Shown here: piece after piece, positions 19,831 to 32,581 of the stretch
Numbering within the stretch: the stretch's first letter is position 1
Layout: the number at the start of each line of letters is the position of its first letter
NCBI GenBank assembly: GCA_030512295.1
Contig: JAULSR010000001.1
Location: 4,549,001-4,613,000, forward strand
DNA length: 64,000 nt
Source of the DNA: Bombardia bombarda
Taxonomy: Eukaryota; Ascomycota; Sordariomycetes; Sordariales; Lasiosphaeriaceae
Direction: 5' to 3'
Program-made: the position numbers and the translations under genes
The notes under the pieces: generated by a model
What the model was told of the DNA's origin: nothing
The model's input: the letters and a program-made list of their open reading frames with translations, nothing else
Database searches by the model: none

Positions 19831-22800
19831 TCTGGGACGTCTTTGGGCGACTGCATCGATGCTTACTTGGAAGCTGTATCTATATGTTAATATGAGCTTC
19901 CAGTGGCACTGGTCAGATTCTGCCGTGTATTTATCTAGGGGCGTGATGACCGTATAATACATTGTACCAGACTTTCCCGACATGCTTCTTGTGATATAGC
20001 TAGCGGTCGGTCGACCATAATGCTTGGAGCACGATTCTGCTCGGGGTGTGGGCTGCTACTATGAACGAAACGGGGAAACGGGAGACCTGCCTTGTTGGAG
20101 CTGAGCCATATCACTTGTCATTAAGTCATGGCCGATAACAGGGGTTCTTGTCTCTCAAACTCTACCGAATGTTTGAGGGGCCGTCGTCCACATGAAGAGG
20201 TGTGAGGAACGAAAAGCAAATTCAACACGGGATACGATTGACGACGTTCGGTGAAGACCTACCGACCTACCGACCTTGGGTACCGAGGCATACCCGCACG
20301 TAGATTCATGGTCGCAAACAAATGTCATCCGATAGCTCACGTCGAAATGCGAGATATATATTAGGTGTGATATCCGCTGTTTAAATCTACTATATGCGTC
20401 AGATACCTAGGATGTAGCTCTGGTTGATTTGTTAGTTTGGTACTTGAAGCTGGTACTACAGGCATATCAAAGAATTTCCTCACGCACGCAATATTTAAAG
20501 AAAGGTAAGAGTATAGAATTTACAAGCCTCATCTTCCAGATATCATACGTGGGTATGTGAGAGTCCTCGATTGTCCCTAAAATGGATAGTGTCGATGCAA
20601 TTCGTTTCATACTTACCTTATGTTTTTGACTAAACATAGCATAGTAGTACCTAAGAAGTATGACTTCGATAACTTCAATCACACCGGCCGATGGGAGGAT
20701 GACATCCGGCAAATTCCATGGCTTACACCCACACCATGCCCCGCAAACCAGCCACGGCTTTACTCGACCAGGTATGGTAATGAAAGGGGTCGAGAACGGC
20801 AGCTTCGCACAGACTTCCAAAAGCAGTGAACTTTAGACCAATGCTATAGCAAAGCAGTTTCGAAGTTTCACGGCTCTATGCCGGCTCCTCTTCGGATGCT
20901 CCCGGTCTCGTCGTCATCTTGTTCATGGTTTGGTGTTCCCCAGAGGCAAGTGAGGCACACCTTCAAGATGCGCGTTTGGGCATGGCAAACATCAAGTTGT
21001 GCCGTGCATAAACAGCTGAGAGATGGACAGACCTAATGGATGCACGGCCATCGGCAAACGGCGAAACTCCAACTGGCTGCTGGCTGCTGACGGGCGACGG
21101 GCGACGGCTGTTAATGTTAACCTGACGTCTTTTCAAATCACAGCGTCGTCCCCGGAATCTAAACCCCATGGGGCGGTAGCGAACACACAAAAACCAAGTC
21201 TTGTTGTCTAATGCAGGTACTGCCTACGGTTACACAGTGGTCGCAGTAAACGATAAAAGCTAAAGGAACTCGTCGCGATTGCGGGATACCTATTGGCTTG
21301 GCTAATATAGGTGGTCATCAAACAGGTCCCATCCCGCCATAATATGTCGTGTTAGTAGTCGACTGGTCTCCCACTCTCCCTGTCTAGCTGAGGACGACGT
21401 TGAGGGTCGGGAGATGATCGACGAGTGGCCACCTGTCTGAGGCTGAGATCGACAAGTTTTGGGGTTTCCGTGGGGGAATCTGCGAGCCTGGAGTCTGATA
21501 GTCTCTCTGCAGCGATCTCTCACCCGACAATACCTTACACCAGGTAGTTCTACTACCTGCAGCATGATCTCCTTGCAGGTTTCGATGCACCAGATTGTAT
21601 AGGATTGGCAAGCCTCCCAGCTAAGCTAGCTGCGATCTGTGGCTTCCGTCGGTCCTTGCAAGGCACGCTGGTGCAGATGCAGGATGAATGCAAGGCGCAC
21701 CTGCATCCAGGGACCTCCGGGGGGCTTTCAGGAACCCTAAGGTCCAAGCCAAGCACAGTGCCCCATTTAGATCGGCAAGAGCAATCCTAGCAGAATACTC
21801 GGTAAATACGGTATTAACAAAGCACGTTACCTTGGCGGTCACAGCGGATCGATCGCATCCAAATGACAGCTGGCTGCGCTAGGGATATTACCTCCATTGG
21901 TACGAATGGATAGGAAATGAAGAGATTGAGCAAACAAAAGCTTGACGCCGCCCGATACTACCCGGGGGCATATTCAGGGCCCACAAAATTCGCTTTTATG
22001 GCTAGACGCGCGTCCGTCCGGACACAAAATGGCCCACGGGCTGGAACTAGGTACACGACTCACGACGTTGCGACTGTGTAGTCACTGAACTCACTCACTT
22101 ATTCTGCTCCGAGTTAGCGGGTATCGAATCTATAAATCATATCCGAATCCTCAATCCATCAGAGACACCGATAAACTCAGAGTCACGGGCTCACGGGCTC
22201 GGGACTCAACGGCCGAACGGAATCCACTCTTGTGCCGAGATAGAAGATAGACAAGGCAGGCTAGGTACCGTGTACATGGAGAACTGCATTGGCCCAAAAG
22301 CCAAAGAATCGGGTGCGAGGCGATGCATATCCGCGCCAAAATCTGTGTCCAACGAGACCACCCTTGAAGCCAGGTTTGGGTGTGCTTGGTACTGTAGATT
22401 GGAAAAATCTAGCCTGGTTTGCAAGGGGATAAATGTGCACAGGTGTAGGTTCTTGCGACCGGCTAATGTAAGTGTGTGCTGCAATATGTACTGCAACCGG
22501 GCCCTCATGCGCGTCAGCTCACCGAAGCAGGCAAACCCCCGGCTGGACCAAGTACCACTACCTGCTTCTCGGCGTCGGCAGGTGGTTCCAGAAGCTGCCG
22601 CAGCAGCATGCTGATTCGCCCGCCGCACCCATCTGGAAACTGGAACCCAAACCCCGGTCAATACACAACGCAGCCTACACAGACAGGGATCTGCCTCGCA
22701 TCCTGGTGCCTCTGTTTGACGACATGCCTCCATTCCCCTAGCAGCTCTAAGTCAACGACATGGATCCGGGATCATATAAGACACCTCCTTCATCATAACA

Positions 22801-25800
22801 GATTTGCTAACCACAGCGCCGCCGTACCTGTACCTCTGCCCGTCGCCCTAGACCCAAGTCTAAGTCCCAAGACCCAGATCCCAAGTCCCAAGTGCCGACT
22901 GTATCTCTCTGTCTGACACAGATGCCAATGGTGTGGCCGCCGCCCGATCAAGGCAGCCCTGTGGAGTACCTACACCTACGATTGAAAAGCTTACCATGGT
23001 GGGACAGGACTTTCCCACCCAAGACTTGCACAGCGATTTAATGAGGAGTGAGCTGGCGAGCCGGTTCAGTCAGTCCGTCCTTTTTTCGCTTGATTGGACT
23101 CGGACCTTTGCCGACCAAATGGGCAATTTGATAAACGAAGGAGTCTCTCTCGGTCAACTCCCAAGCTCCGACTCCAAACAACTCCCATCGGTTTGACAAC
23201 GACCTGACAGAAGTTAATGACACACCTAGATTAGACAACAATCAGGACAGCCCCCGAGACAAAGAATCCAAAGCCGTCGCTTTTCTGCACTTTTGCCCTG
23301 CGCAAGAAGCGGTGCCTGTCAACCTGCATTTTTAGGTCGCAACCGAGGGCCAATGGCGAGAGTTCAAGTGCATTGACTAAAGGGCTGTTGCTGATTCGTG
23401 CCCTTCGCTAGCCCTGGCGATTGCTTTTTTTCTTTTCTTCACAGATCAGTGGCGGCTGAGGGTGAAACATCGGCCGTGTTCCTATTCCCTGGTTCTGAAA
23501 AGAAAGGTATGCCGGGCACTGAAATGCGCACCCGTAGTCAGACCAGGCAGCAGTATGAATGGTCTCAAACGGAAGAGATGGAAAATGCCATACCTTTACC
23601 TAGCACAACCACAACCAAAATCGCGGCCATTCCTACCCTCAAACCCGACGGGAGCGCAGATTTGCTTGTGTGCTTGTGTCGGCACTTCGGGTGCTTGAGG
23701 TCTACCTTTTCCTCATTGGACTCAGTACTCTATATCGTGGATCAGTTTGAAGGAAGGAGGGGGCGGCAGCAACCCGAACAGGAAAGTTGAGCCCGGCCGT
23801 TTGACCTTAAACCCGCAGTCGCGGGAAGGAGCGAGGAGCAGTAACCCATTGACCTGAAGGATGAGAGGAACACACAAACACGGGCGCGCTGGCCTGCCGT
23901 CAAACGGGATTCTCTTTGTGAAGCTTGTCGCTCCTAGGAGCCGTTATTGCCATCGCTGTCGCTGGACAGGAGACCAGGTTGCAAGTTGCTGGTTGTGGAA
24001 CGTCCATGTTTTGGCACTGTCCATACCTTCCATCCGTGGATACTTCCTTCTGCATCACTCATTCTGACACGAGTCGATTTAAACTTTGTCCCTTCCAACC
24101 AGACGTCCTAGTACCCTGGCAATGATGCCCGTCCGTGCCTGCCCTTTTCCATGTGTCTTGGTCATGCCGCCAGGATAAGTTTTAGGTACCTAACGTATCT
24201 TCAGAGGTCTCACCCTTGTACATGACCCGTTTTCTCAAATCGCGTCCAAAGAGCAAAAGAAAAACCGCAATTCGGGAATCGAAAAGCAGAGTATAAGCGC
24301 AAACCCTCAGGCCGAGGCGCAGGCGCGCACGTCCATGTCCACAGGGCAGGGGAAGATAGAAAGAATAGGCCACACCCCCGAGCCCCCCTCATCTTCCCCT
24401 CTAATAGGCCCGAGGTGTACTGGTGAGGGAAGGGAGAGGAGGAAAAAGAAAAAAGACACTGACGGCATAAAAATTGCCACAGCAAAGTCCGCTATCCTGA
24501 CGTTCGTTGGCTGGCTCGGCGAATCTCCAGCGCGGCGAGGGTTGGGCGTTTCTGATTGAGCGGCAGAGGTTCAGCAATCAGCACGGCCACGACGTTTTCC
24601 AAGATACCTACCTTGGGGAGAGAGTGGGAGAGGGGTTTGAGCGATTCGCCGCCGCGTCTTATTAGGGAACACGCTCTTCTTCTACATATCGGAACATCGT
24701 TCACTTTCTACTTCAGGCTTTTTTTCCCTCTCCTTTCCCGCCTTTCTGCTCTCGGTTCCGTACACAGTAGTCATGTTCTGGGTGGGGTCGAGGAAGCGAT
24801 TCACCACAAGGCACAGAATTCTATTGCTGCACCTAGCAGTGTCCGCGCTGAGCATCAAGTGAGGTGAGCTGCAGTCGCCAATCCTTCTTGATGCCCATGC
24901 AAAGTGCGAGCGCCGCATCATCACGACGTCAGGGTTGCTCGTCCTCGTTGCGCGCCACATTGCGGTATACTACCCGCCCGAACAGCCTCCCAGATCCACG
25001 ATCCACATCAGTTCCCTGTTATTATCGATCAATCACCCGGCACTGGTGCGAGGGTTTCTCTTCGGGGGTTACTGTAGATCTGCGCTCTGCCCTGCCCTGT
25101 CTGCTGTTTGAGGGTCGCATTTGCAGCCATCTTGCGCCGTCTCTCCTCAGTCTCTCTGTCTCCCGATACAAGTCTTCATATGTGTCTGAGCTAAGAGTCC
25201 GGTCCAGCCTACCCGATACATGTACTCTGGTACGTAACCCACCAGATACCAGAACGGCCGGTTGTGTGGAGCATCCCCATGCTCTCCGATCGCCCAGAAC
25301 TAATACCTACGGCGCCTTGCCTTGTTTGTAGTTTGCAGTACCTACACTACCGCACAACATCGAACCGCACTTTATCTTCCCGCGATCTAGGTCTTTCCTC
25401 GCCTTGGCGTGGTCGACTGGTTCAGTCGTCCCGGGAGACCTGAAGCAATATCTGCGCCCTCAGCTCAGTTACCTCGTCCTACACTCCCTTCCCCATATCC
25501 GACTTCGCAGATCGCTGTCTTCGACCGAGTTGTGAAGTAGGGCCAAGAGTCATCGTTCTGTCTGCCGTGAGCTCCACCTCGTCCCCCTCGAACTTCTCCG
25601 GTAGCCCTCCTCTCGAAGTGACTGGCGAGCAAGCGGCTGGGGCCTTGTATAAGATCTAGCCCGTTTCCACACACTACTCGAAACCGAGATTTGCCCTTCC
25701 ATAACGGTTCTGATCACTTTGAACCTTTTTAAACAAGTCCTAATCAACAATCAACGTCCACTTCCACGTCAATTTTCACACCCACGCACGCCCATTGACC

Positions 25801-25973
25801 TCAGCACTCGGATAACCGGCTGGATGCTGAACGGAGGGGATCAGTGAGGCGGAGAGCAGACGAATATCATATCCTGCACCACCTTCCAGGTCTATGACAC
25901 CTTTGCCACGGCCCGGCCGCCTTGACCAAACCTAGGAGGATTCATGTTCTGAGTTCTGGTCGGTGCTTCGATG
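19831..25973. other. Gene-poor tract of about 6 kb
   Basis: I find no gene I can support. Open frames up to 175 codons occur (for example minus strand 22206-22733, plus strand 24864-25331) but lack recognisable domains, fungal codon bias or splice-supported extension. The tract contains short direct repeats (CCAAGTCCCAAG-type near 22856-22890; GACGGGCGACGGGCGACGG near 21088-21106) and several TAGGTACC-type motifs. The last kilobase is CT-rich and probably belongs to the promoter or leader of the gene at 26.6 kb. Much of the rest could be long regulatory DNA or non-coding transcription. Confidence 0.55.
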
Positions 25974-26627
25974 CTTGGGCATCTGGGATCTTCCTGGTTA
26001 GATTTTCGTCAACTAACAAGTCATCCACTTTGCCCGCTCTGCCCCCCCATCATTGTTCACCAGCCTATTCGTCAGGCTCAAAGGCAAGCCCTTCACTTTG
26101 CCTGACCTCTCCATCCCCACTTTTGGAGCTCAAAGTCGAGATCTAGCGTTTTCGGGCCAAGGATTCTCTTCGCGAGAATTTCCTGTCGCGATCCTTTCGC
26201 GCACACTTGTCGTCCTTCAAGAACCGGCGCACTTGTGTTTTAGGACTGTAGTCTCAAAAAGCCCGTCTTTAGCATTATTCTGCAATAAGCCACTACGGAC
26301 AGACCCTCCGGTAACACAAGAAAATCGTGCCAGAGGGCATACCCTTCTTCGTTCTGTCCCCTACATCTCCGGGGTTTTGTTTCACGATCGCGAGCCCTAT
26401 TTCGAGCCGGTACTTATCTTACCGCTTGAGATATCACTCCCAAACCTGTTTTCGCGCGCAGAATTACCTCGGACATCCGAGAGTCTACCCAAGACAGCGA
26501 AGACACCGGTCTTGAGGCCGAATCGCGACGAAGCTGGCCCTCCTTCACTCGGGCCAGCACCACTCCTGGCCGGACGCCAAGTGAATTCGCTGCTTGAGAA
26601 GTCAACAGGACAGTACTACTAGAGGAG
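25974..26627 (+). promoter_or_regulatory. ATG-free leader upstream of the 26.6-kb gene
   Basis: No ATG triplet occurs on the plus strand between the ATG ending at 25973 and the start codon at 26628, about 654 nt. Roughly ten would be expected by chance in random sequence. Such depletion fits a long transcribed 5' leader kept free of upstream starts. One frame is stop-free for 190 codons (26053-26622) but has no ATG and no recognisable domain. Confidence 0.65.
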
Positions 26628-27926
26628 ATGGACGACAACAGAGGGCAGAGAGGGCAGAATGAGCCGCCTCTTCATTCGACTTCCAACCAACGATATCACC
26701 AGTCGCTTCATGACTCGACACACGAACGACGACCGTTCCCCAACACTCAAGGAGAGAGGCGCCGACCCGCGCCCCTCAACACGTCACCTTCGGGGTCAGG
26801 CCGAGGCGTGGGCGGCTCAACCAGCTACAGTGGATATTACCAAGAGCCAACCGCGACGGCATTTTCTACAACCACAATGCCACAAGGCGCAATGGGCTAT
26901 CACCATTCACCCACCGACTACGGGCAGGCGGACACGCGACAAACGCAGAGCTTCACTGGCGCGTACAACCCAACGGCCATGATGTACAATGTGCCGCAGG
27001 CCGCAGGGCCGCAGAGCACAGCTGTGTACGATACAAACCAGCAGTTCTCCTCGCGGCAGCCCGCAGGCATGCAGATGATGGCCACGGATGCCGCCGCCCC
27101 TTATTTCTCAAGCGAGCCAACCAGCTCGGCAGGGGCATCCGCGATGCAGACGCATTCGACGTCTTCCAGCACACCCCAAGTATATCAGCAACCCAGTTTG
27201 CAGAGATATTCTACCAGCAATGCGGCGACCACTGGAGGAATGGCTGGCCAGTCTGCTTCGGCTGCCGATGTTAGACAGAGTGAAGAATACCCTGGCAGCC
27301 CCAAGGGAACAGCACCAGCGTATACACTATACCTATCCAAGTTGGAAGAAATATTCCAGAACATCCGAAGTGGTATGCTGGCCGGTACCAGCGATTCTCT
27401 CCTTCACGTTTCAGATTGGCTTTTGTCAAATGTTATTGAGTTAGGTATGGCGGAATACCATGGTGTCTCTGCACCCGAACTACCAGTATTGACGAAGAAA
27501 AATCCTGTAGGTCTCACATCAGATAACCAAAGTTTGCAAGGCGAGAGGATCAAGCTCTGGAATGACTTCAACTACGCATGGCTAGCCCTGTTTCAGCGAC
27601 AGAAAGAGTTGATGGGGTCCGGTCTGCAGTTGCAGCGCCAGCAAAGTCTAATCTCAAAAGATGGGTTGGAGAAGATGGCCAAGGAGCTGCTGAGATTTTG
27701 CGATGGGATCGAACGCCATGGTCTCGTGGACTACCAGTATGGTGTGTGGGAGGAACAAATTATTACGGGTATGGCCTCTTTTGTTTTACATGTCTTTTAG
27801 GTGATGTTTGCTAATCTTGCAGCTTGCTCCACAGTTCTCCAAGAATGCTTAGATCTCTATAAGCAATTTGAGACATCCAGAGGGGATAGCGGCGCCAGTG
27901 CCAGCTCCAGCTCCCATCGCAGGTGA
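26628..27926 (+). CDS. Conserved-looking Gln/Ser/Thr-rich protein of unknown function
   Basis: Exon 1 is 26628-27768 and the last exon starts at 27823 or 27835 and ends at 27926, giving 414 or 410 aa. The donor is GTATGG; the two candidate acceptors (TTGCAG and CCACAG) are 12 nt apart and both keep frame. The first gives ACSTVLQEC, the second VLQEC, after IIT. Residues 1-230 are disordered, rich in Gln, Ser, Thr, Tyr, Pro. The C-terminal ~170 residues look folded and helical: LYLSKLEEIFQNIRSGMLA, WLLSNVIELGMAEYHG, IKLWNDFNYAWLALFQRQKE, LRFCDGIERHGLVDYQYGVW, LQECLDLYKQFE. I do not recognise the family with certainty. The long upstream gene-free DNA resembles that of developmentally regulated fungal genes, which is inference only. 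Confidence 0.8.
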
Positions 27927-30900
27927 TTGTTAGTGGAGAGAAGCATCTCGTGTGATGTCCGGCATGCCCCATTTTGGGAAGGCGAATGCTCGGCTGGATA
28001 CTTGGAGTTGGAGTTTTGGAGAGGCTTTTCCGTTACAGCACCAGATATCATGTACCACCGACCACATGTCATAGCATTTCTAGTTGTTCTTGGTGTTTCC
28101 CTATCTATTTCTTTTTTGTACAATGTCTCATACTCCAGCAAGGAGTTGTGGAGAACATCCCGTGCACTTGGAACTACAAGACATCCTTTTTCTCTTCCAC
28201 GACATTGTCTGGCGCCTTGAGAGCATGGAATGGGGTCTTTTCTTGTTGGAGGCTAGATCTAGGATATGCACGGGAAAAGGAGGGGGTGGATGGATGGATG
28301 GACGGGTTTTATTACACGGGTCCTTGTAAGATGGATTTGATTTTTTTTTTGGTTTCCGAGAAGCCACAAGCAGGGAAAAGCCGGTGCATATCTTATCACG
28401 AGATAAGAACGGGCGGAATAACCAACGAGTTTCTTACCTTCAATACCTAATCGGAGTCTGGATCAATATTTTGGTTTATTTAAAATGGTGTGGGGGTAAG
28501 GAAGGGAGGGAAACTCAAACTGGACGTATCGGAGTTCGGGGAAAAGCACAAGCACAAAAAAGGATCCATGGGAGATAGAAGACGTCCATCAAAAGAGCGA
28601 GGGACCTCAGGGTCGATGAGAACGACAGGCACCCTACAGCCCGACCAAAGAGGTTAGAAGGGCTGGCTGGGGATCTTGGACGAACAAGGCTGGTATGTGT
28701 GGCATAGAAGAAGGAACGGGACTGGAAATATGGGAAGCAATCAATTGCAACCGTACAGGTGGGCAGTACATACAGGTCAGTCGGATGGAACGGGAGGGGT
28801 CCTGGATCAGGTGTCGGGAAAGAAACAAGAAAAGAAAAATTTCGTGTTTGGCTAGGCTACCCCTTTGTGTTTTGTGTACATACCTATATACATAGCAGTA
28901 ACCTTTCTTGACAATAATAGACATCTGAATATACGGGCTATACAGTCAATATTTCCCGCCAAACATGTTTGGAGCTGCAAGCTTTCCTGTCCCATCACGG
29001 TCACAGCTCCCGAATATTGGCTTGTGATAGACAACAGGTGCCCCCATTCTCTCGCCTGTGATTGGCGGCGGCAGCTCCGTGGCAATTGACTTTCAATTTC
29101 AATTCGATAAAAATACTTCTATTCCAAACCATGATCCTGACACTCCACGGTCACGCTTCCGAGACCTGATTCAAACAAAGAGAGCTAGCTAGGCCCAGGG
29201 CAAACAACACCCTCTCATCCAAGGCTCCCCATCCTCCCACTGTCTCCGTCTCGGTGTGCCGTGTGCGTGATTATTCACCCAGACGCCGCCAATGGTATTC
29301 GGTTTCTTACAGTCATATCCAAAAAGCAAAAAAAATATTGTGGCGGAGTGCCCAAAAACTAAAAACGGGGGCGGTGGGGTGGTGGGGAGGTAAAGATGGG
29401 GGGTGGTGTGGACTGTGTTGGTCTTGGATCAAAGACAAAGAATGAAGAAAACCGAAAGAAGCGAAAAAGTCTGATTTTTGTGGGGAAAGCGATATCGCCT
29501 ATCTTCACAGTAGGCACTAAAACTACTAGAATTGGGAGGAGCAGGAGCCCTGTCGTTGTTAGGTTTCATCGAATGATCGAGCGAGATTTTAACAACCCTA
29601 CATACAACCCTTTTCGGACCAACTGCGCAGGGGGTTTCAGTGGTCTACCAGCCGGCTGGGTCATAGCCGCCGTCCGTCGATTTGCGGTGCTTGCTTTGCT
29701 TCCAGGTTGCTTCCAACACTGTACCTGAGGTATTTCTAGTGCCAGTTTCGAGCCGGTTTGTGTGCATCATTGCAGGTTTGAAAGGGAGTGAACAGGAGCA
29801 GCAGCTGACTATCTGAGGTAACGATTTGCAAACGCTTTTTGCTTTTTTCTTCAAGCAAACCTGCGAGATAGTCTTAGCTGCCTGGACTTTATGTTGTGCG
29901 GGTGGTGACTGGGAGACTGAGTGGGTGCTTACTATCTAGGTACTTTCGCCCGAACATTCTTTCTGTCACACCTGCTAACTTGGGTGTCCAAGTGGTCGGG
30001 TGGCGCCTTGGTCGCTCCTAGGCTCGCTGTCCTCTAGGTATAGTGTACCTTCCCTCTTGCATGTGACGAAAACCCTGGAGCCCCGAATATCGTATGTTGA
30101 TGATGAAATACTCGACGCGTTTCCACGTCACAATCTTAACCCGAGAATATCGGCCAAATGTTTCGGAGTATCAATAGTTTAATCCCTCTTTTAACAAGAA
30201 AAACGCATGTTGTGTGTGTGTGTGTGTGTGTGTGTACATACTCAAGATGAATTGCAGGTTCTTTGGGGAGGGAATATTGCAGTTCAATACACTGTTGTCT
30301 GGCAGGCACAGTACCTTCACTACTGCAAGAGCTTGTGCCTGACATTACATCTACTAAAGGCGACCCAGTCGCGCTTATCTTCTTCCCCGGGCTTGGGATA
30401 CTCATCGATCGTACGAGATAGCCGATGTTGCACTTTTAGATCTGGGGGTTGACCCTGGCATTTTCGCCAGCAAGATGCTGGCACCGTGTGTGTCCTGCGA
30501 GGTCAACGGAGACGCTAAAAACAGACATCTGTATACGTATGTAAATATTACGAGCATTACACACACACGTCGTATCGGTGTAATACAGCGCTACGGCTGG
30601 CTGCAGCTTCGCCAGTACCCCTGCGCGCTAGACGGAAGGCTGGGAAAAGAAAGTCTGAGGCAGGCCGGTACGTACCTGGGCATGTGTGGATTCTGTGGCG
30701 ACTTACTGCCGGACGTCTCACGTCAAGCACATGAGGTACCTACCTAGCTCCCGTCAGTGCAAACGCAGAACTGGTACGGAGTAGGTATCTAGGTACACAG
30801 TCTGGTTACTGCAGTGGCCATCTCGTGATTTGTTCCATCTGCAGCTCGAGCTCAATGACTAGGACTCTTTCCGTGGCTGCAAACTGATGTCTTGGCTGCA

Positions 30901-32581
30901 GTTTCCCGAGAAGAGCAAACAGAACGAGACAAAGCTCGAAAACTCCAGCCTACCTACTTTATAGTGTACATACTGTCGATCTAAACTCTTTAAGGTTGCC
31001 GTGAAGCTTTCATTCAGCTGCACCACTGTACCACCTGACCTGTCCACCCACCATAGCTGAAGTACCCTGGACAGTATCTGTACCTGCCGAGGCAAGGAGG
31101 TAACGTAGGTGAAATGCAAACACGCGTCACAGCAGTCCCGTCCCGCCGTGACACAAGCATAAAATCATCAATTCTGACCCCCTTGTGGGGACCTCTGGTG
31201 ACCCAGACATGCAGACAAAATAGCCCGTCAATCGGCAGGGAATCCCTACCATGATCTTCCCCAACTGATCGTCAAACACCCGCACCCTGGCCTCTGAGAC
31301 ATGCAAAAAAGGAAAGAAAAAGCAATTTGACAAGTTTGTTTGCCTTGTCACATATCAGTCGGAATCTGCCTGGGCTGTTAGTATGTTCCATCCGGTAGAG
31401 AAGCCGGATGAAGAGGAGGAGGCTCGAGCTGAAATCCAATGCAACGGACGGGAAGCCGCCCCGCCCGCCTTATCTCCATCCAAACGACAACGACGACGAG
31501 GGTGACATGGAAGACAGTCTCATCCCACACCATCCACCCCACCCAGATCCACCCCCACCACCTCGCATTCTCCGTGCCTCTTCCGATGAGATATCGTCAT
31601 TAATCAGAATGATAAATCAGACATCAATAATACTATACCCCCACATGCCCGTATCAGGAAGTCATTGGACACAAATCGGTTGCCAAGAGCCCTGATGGAT
31701 AGTATTATCTCGGTATCCAGCACCAGGTTGTGGCCAAAAGCGGCAATATCATCAACATCGAACCCGGTACAGGTGATGCAGCTACCCGTCCCGTCCCCCG
31801 CTTTTCTAGTTGAGTTGCAGTTGAAATAAGCCACGATCGTCGTCGACGGCGCAGCCCAGCTATCACACTCTTGTACGGATAGTACCTATACTTTCCGTTC
31901 AGCCTCGTCTTGTTTTAGCTGGGCATGTCTTGTCTTTGTCCAATAACTCACATAAATGTCGTGTATCATCGCGTATGGGCTGTTGTCGTTGGACAGCAGT
32001 GTGCGTGTTTGGTGTTCATTTTAGGTCAGCATAACCAACTCCCCGATAAACAATTCAGTTCGTTCCGAGTCGGCATGGACTTACTTCCTCACACAAAAGA
32101 CAAACCCCCGGGGAATAACATCCGGCCAGATCAGTCAGCCTTAGCTGAGCAACCTGACATCAATAGAACAGTCTCAGTACCTATTTGTGTGACTTCAAGA
32201 GACATATACATCAGTCTCATATCGAAGTGGGACATCTAGGAAAAGCTCACAGACATGGCCCATTCACCACAGCTGAAAACTGCGGCGGGGAGAGAGAACT
32301 CGGGGTGGCAAAAGCTGATCGTTTAGAGGCACGACATACGTATCCCCAATATCCATTTCATATCTCATCAATGCAACTCTAGTCGGGTACTAATTAAAAA
32401 TAAGAATAACACAGAGCAAAAGGTTGGGCTTGTCCATCCAAGCCAGGGGGCTGCTGTCGCTGCATCACAGGTTGTAGTATCATGCTCAAACGATGAGGGG
32501 GGAAACCAGCCCTCTTTTTCTTTCATTTCTCTTTCTTTGTGGCATCTCGGCGCGCGCGCGTAAAGAGGCGATATAATATCA
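27927..32581. other. Gene-poor tract of about 4.6 kb
   Basis: It holds the 3' flank of the 26.6-kb gene and that of CNB1. I see no supported gene. It contains a GT microsatellite (30211-30235), G-rich runs near 29360-29410 and several TAGGTACC-type motifs (29938, 30735, 30785-30796). No RNA gene is evident. Confidence 0.5.
30211..30235. repeat. (TG)12 microsatellite
   Basis: Twelve uninterrupted TG units in the gene-poor tract between the 26.6-kb gene and CNB1. Confidence 0.95.

Noticed and set aside
22206..22733. 175-codon minus-strand frame in the gene-poor tract
   Set aside because: Cys/Arg-rich with no domain, no codon bias and no splice context; likely chance.
26053..26622. 190-codon frame just upstream of the 26.6-kb gene
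   Set aside because: It contains no ATG (begins at TTG) and no recognisable protein features; better explained as 5' leader.
29985..30070. tRNA-like start (GTGTCCAAGTGGTCGG)
   Set aside because: Resembles a D-arm but there is no T-arm TTC motif or acceptor-stem pairing downstream.
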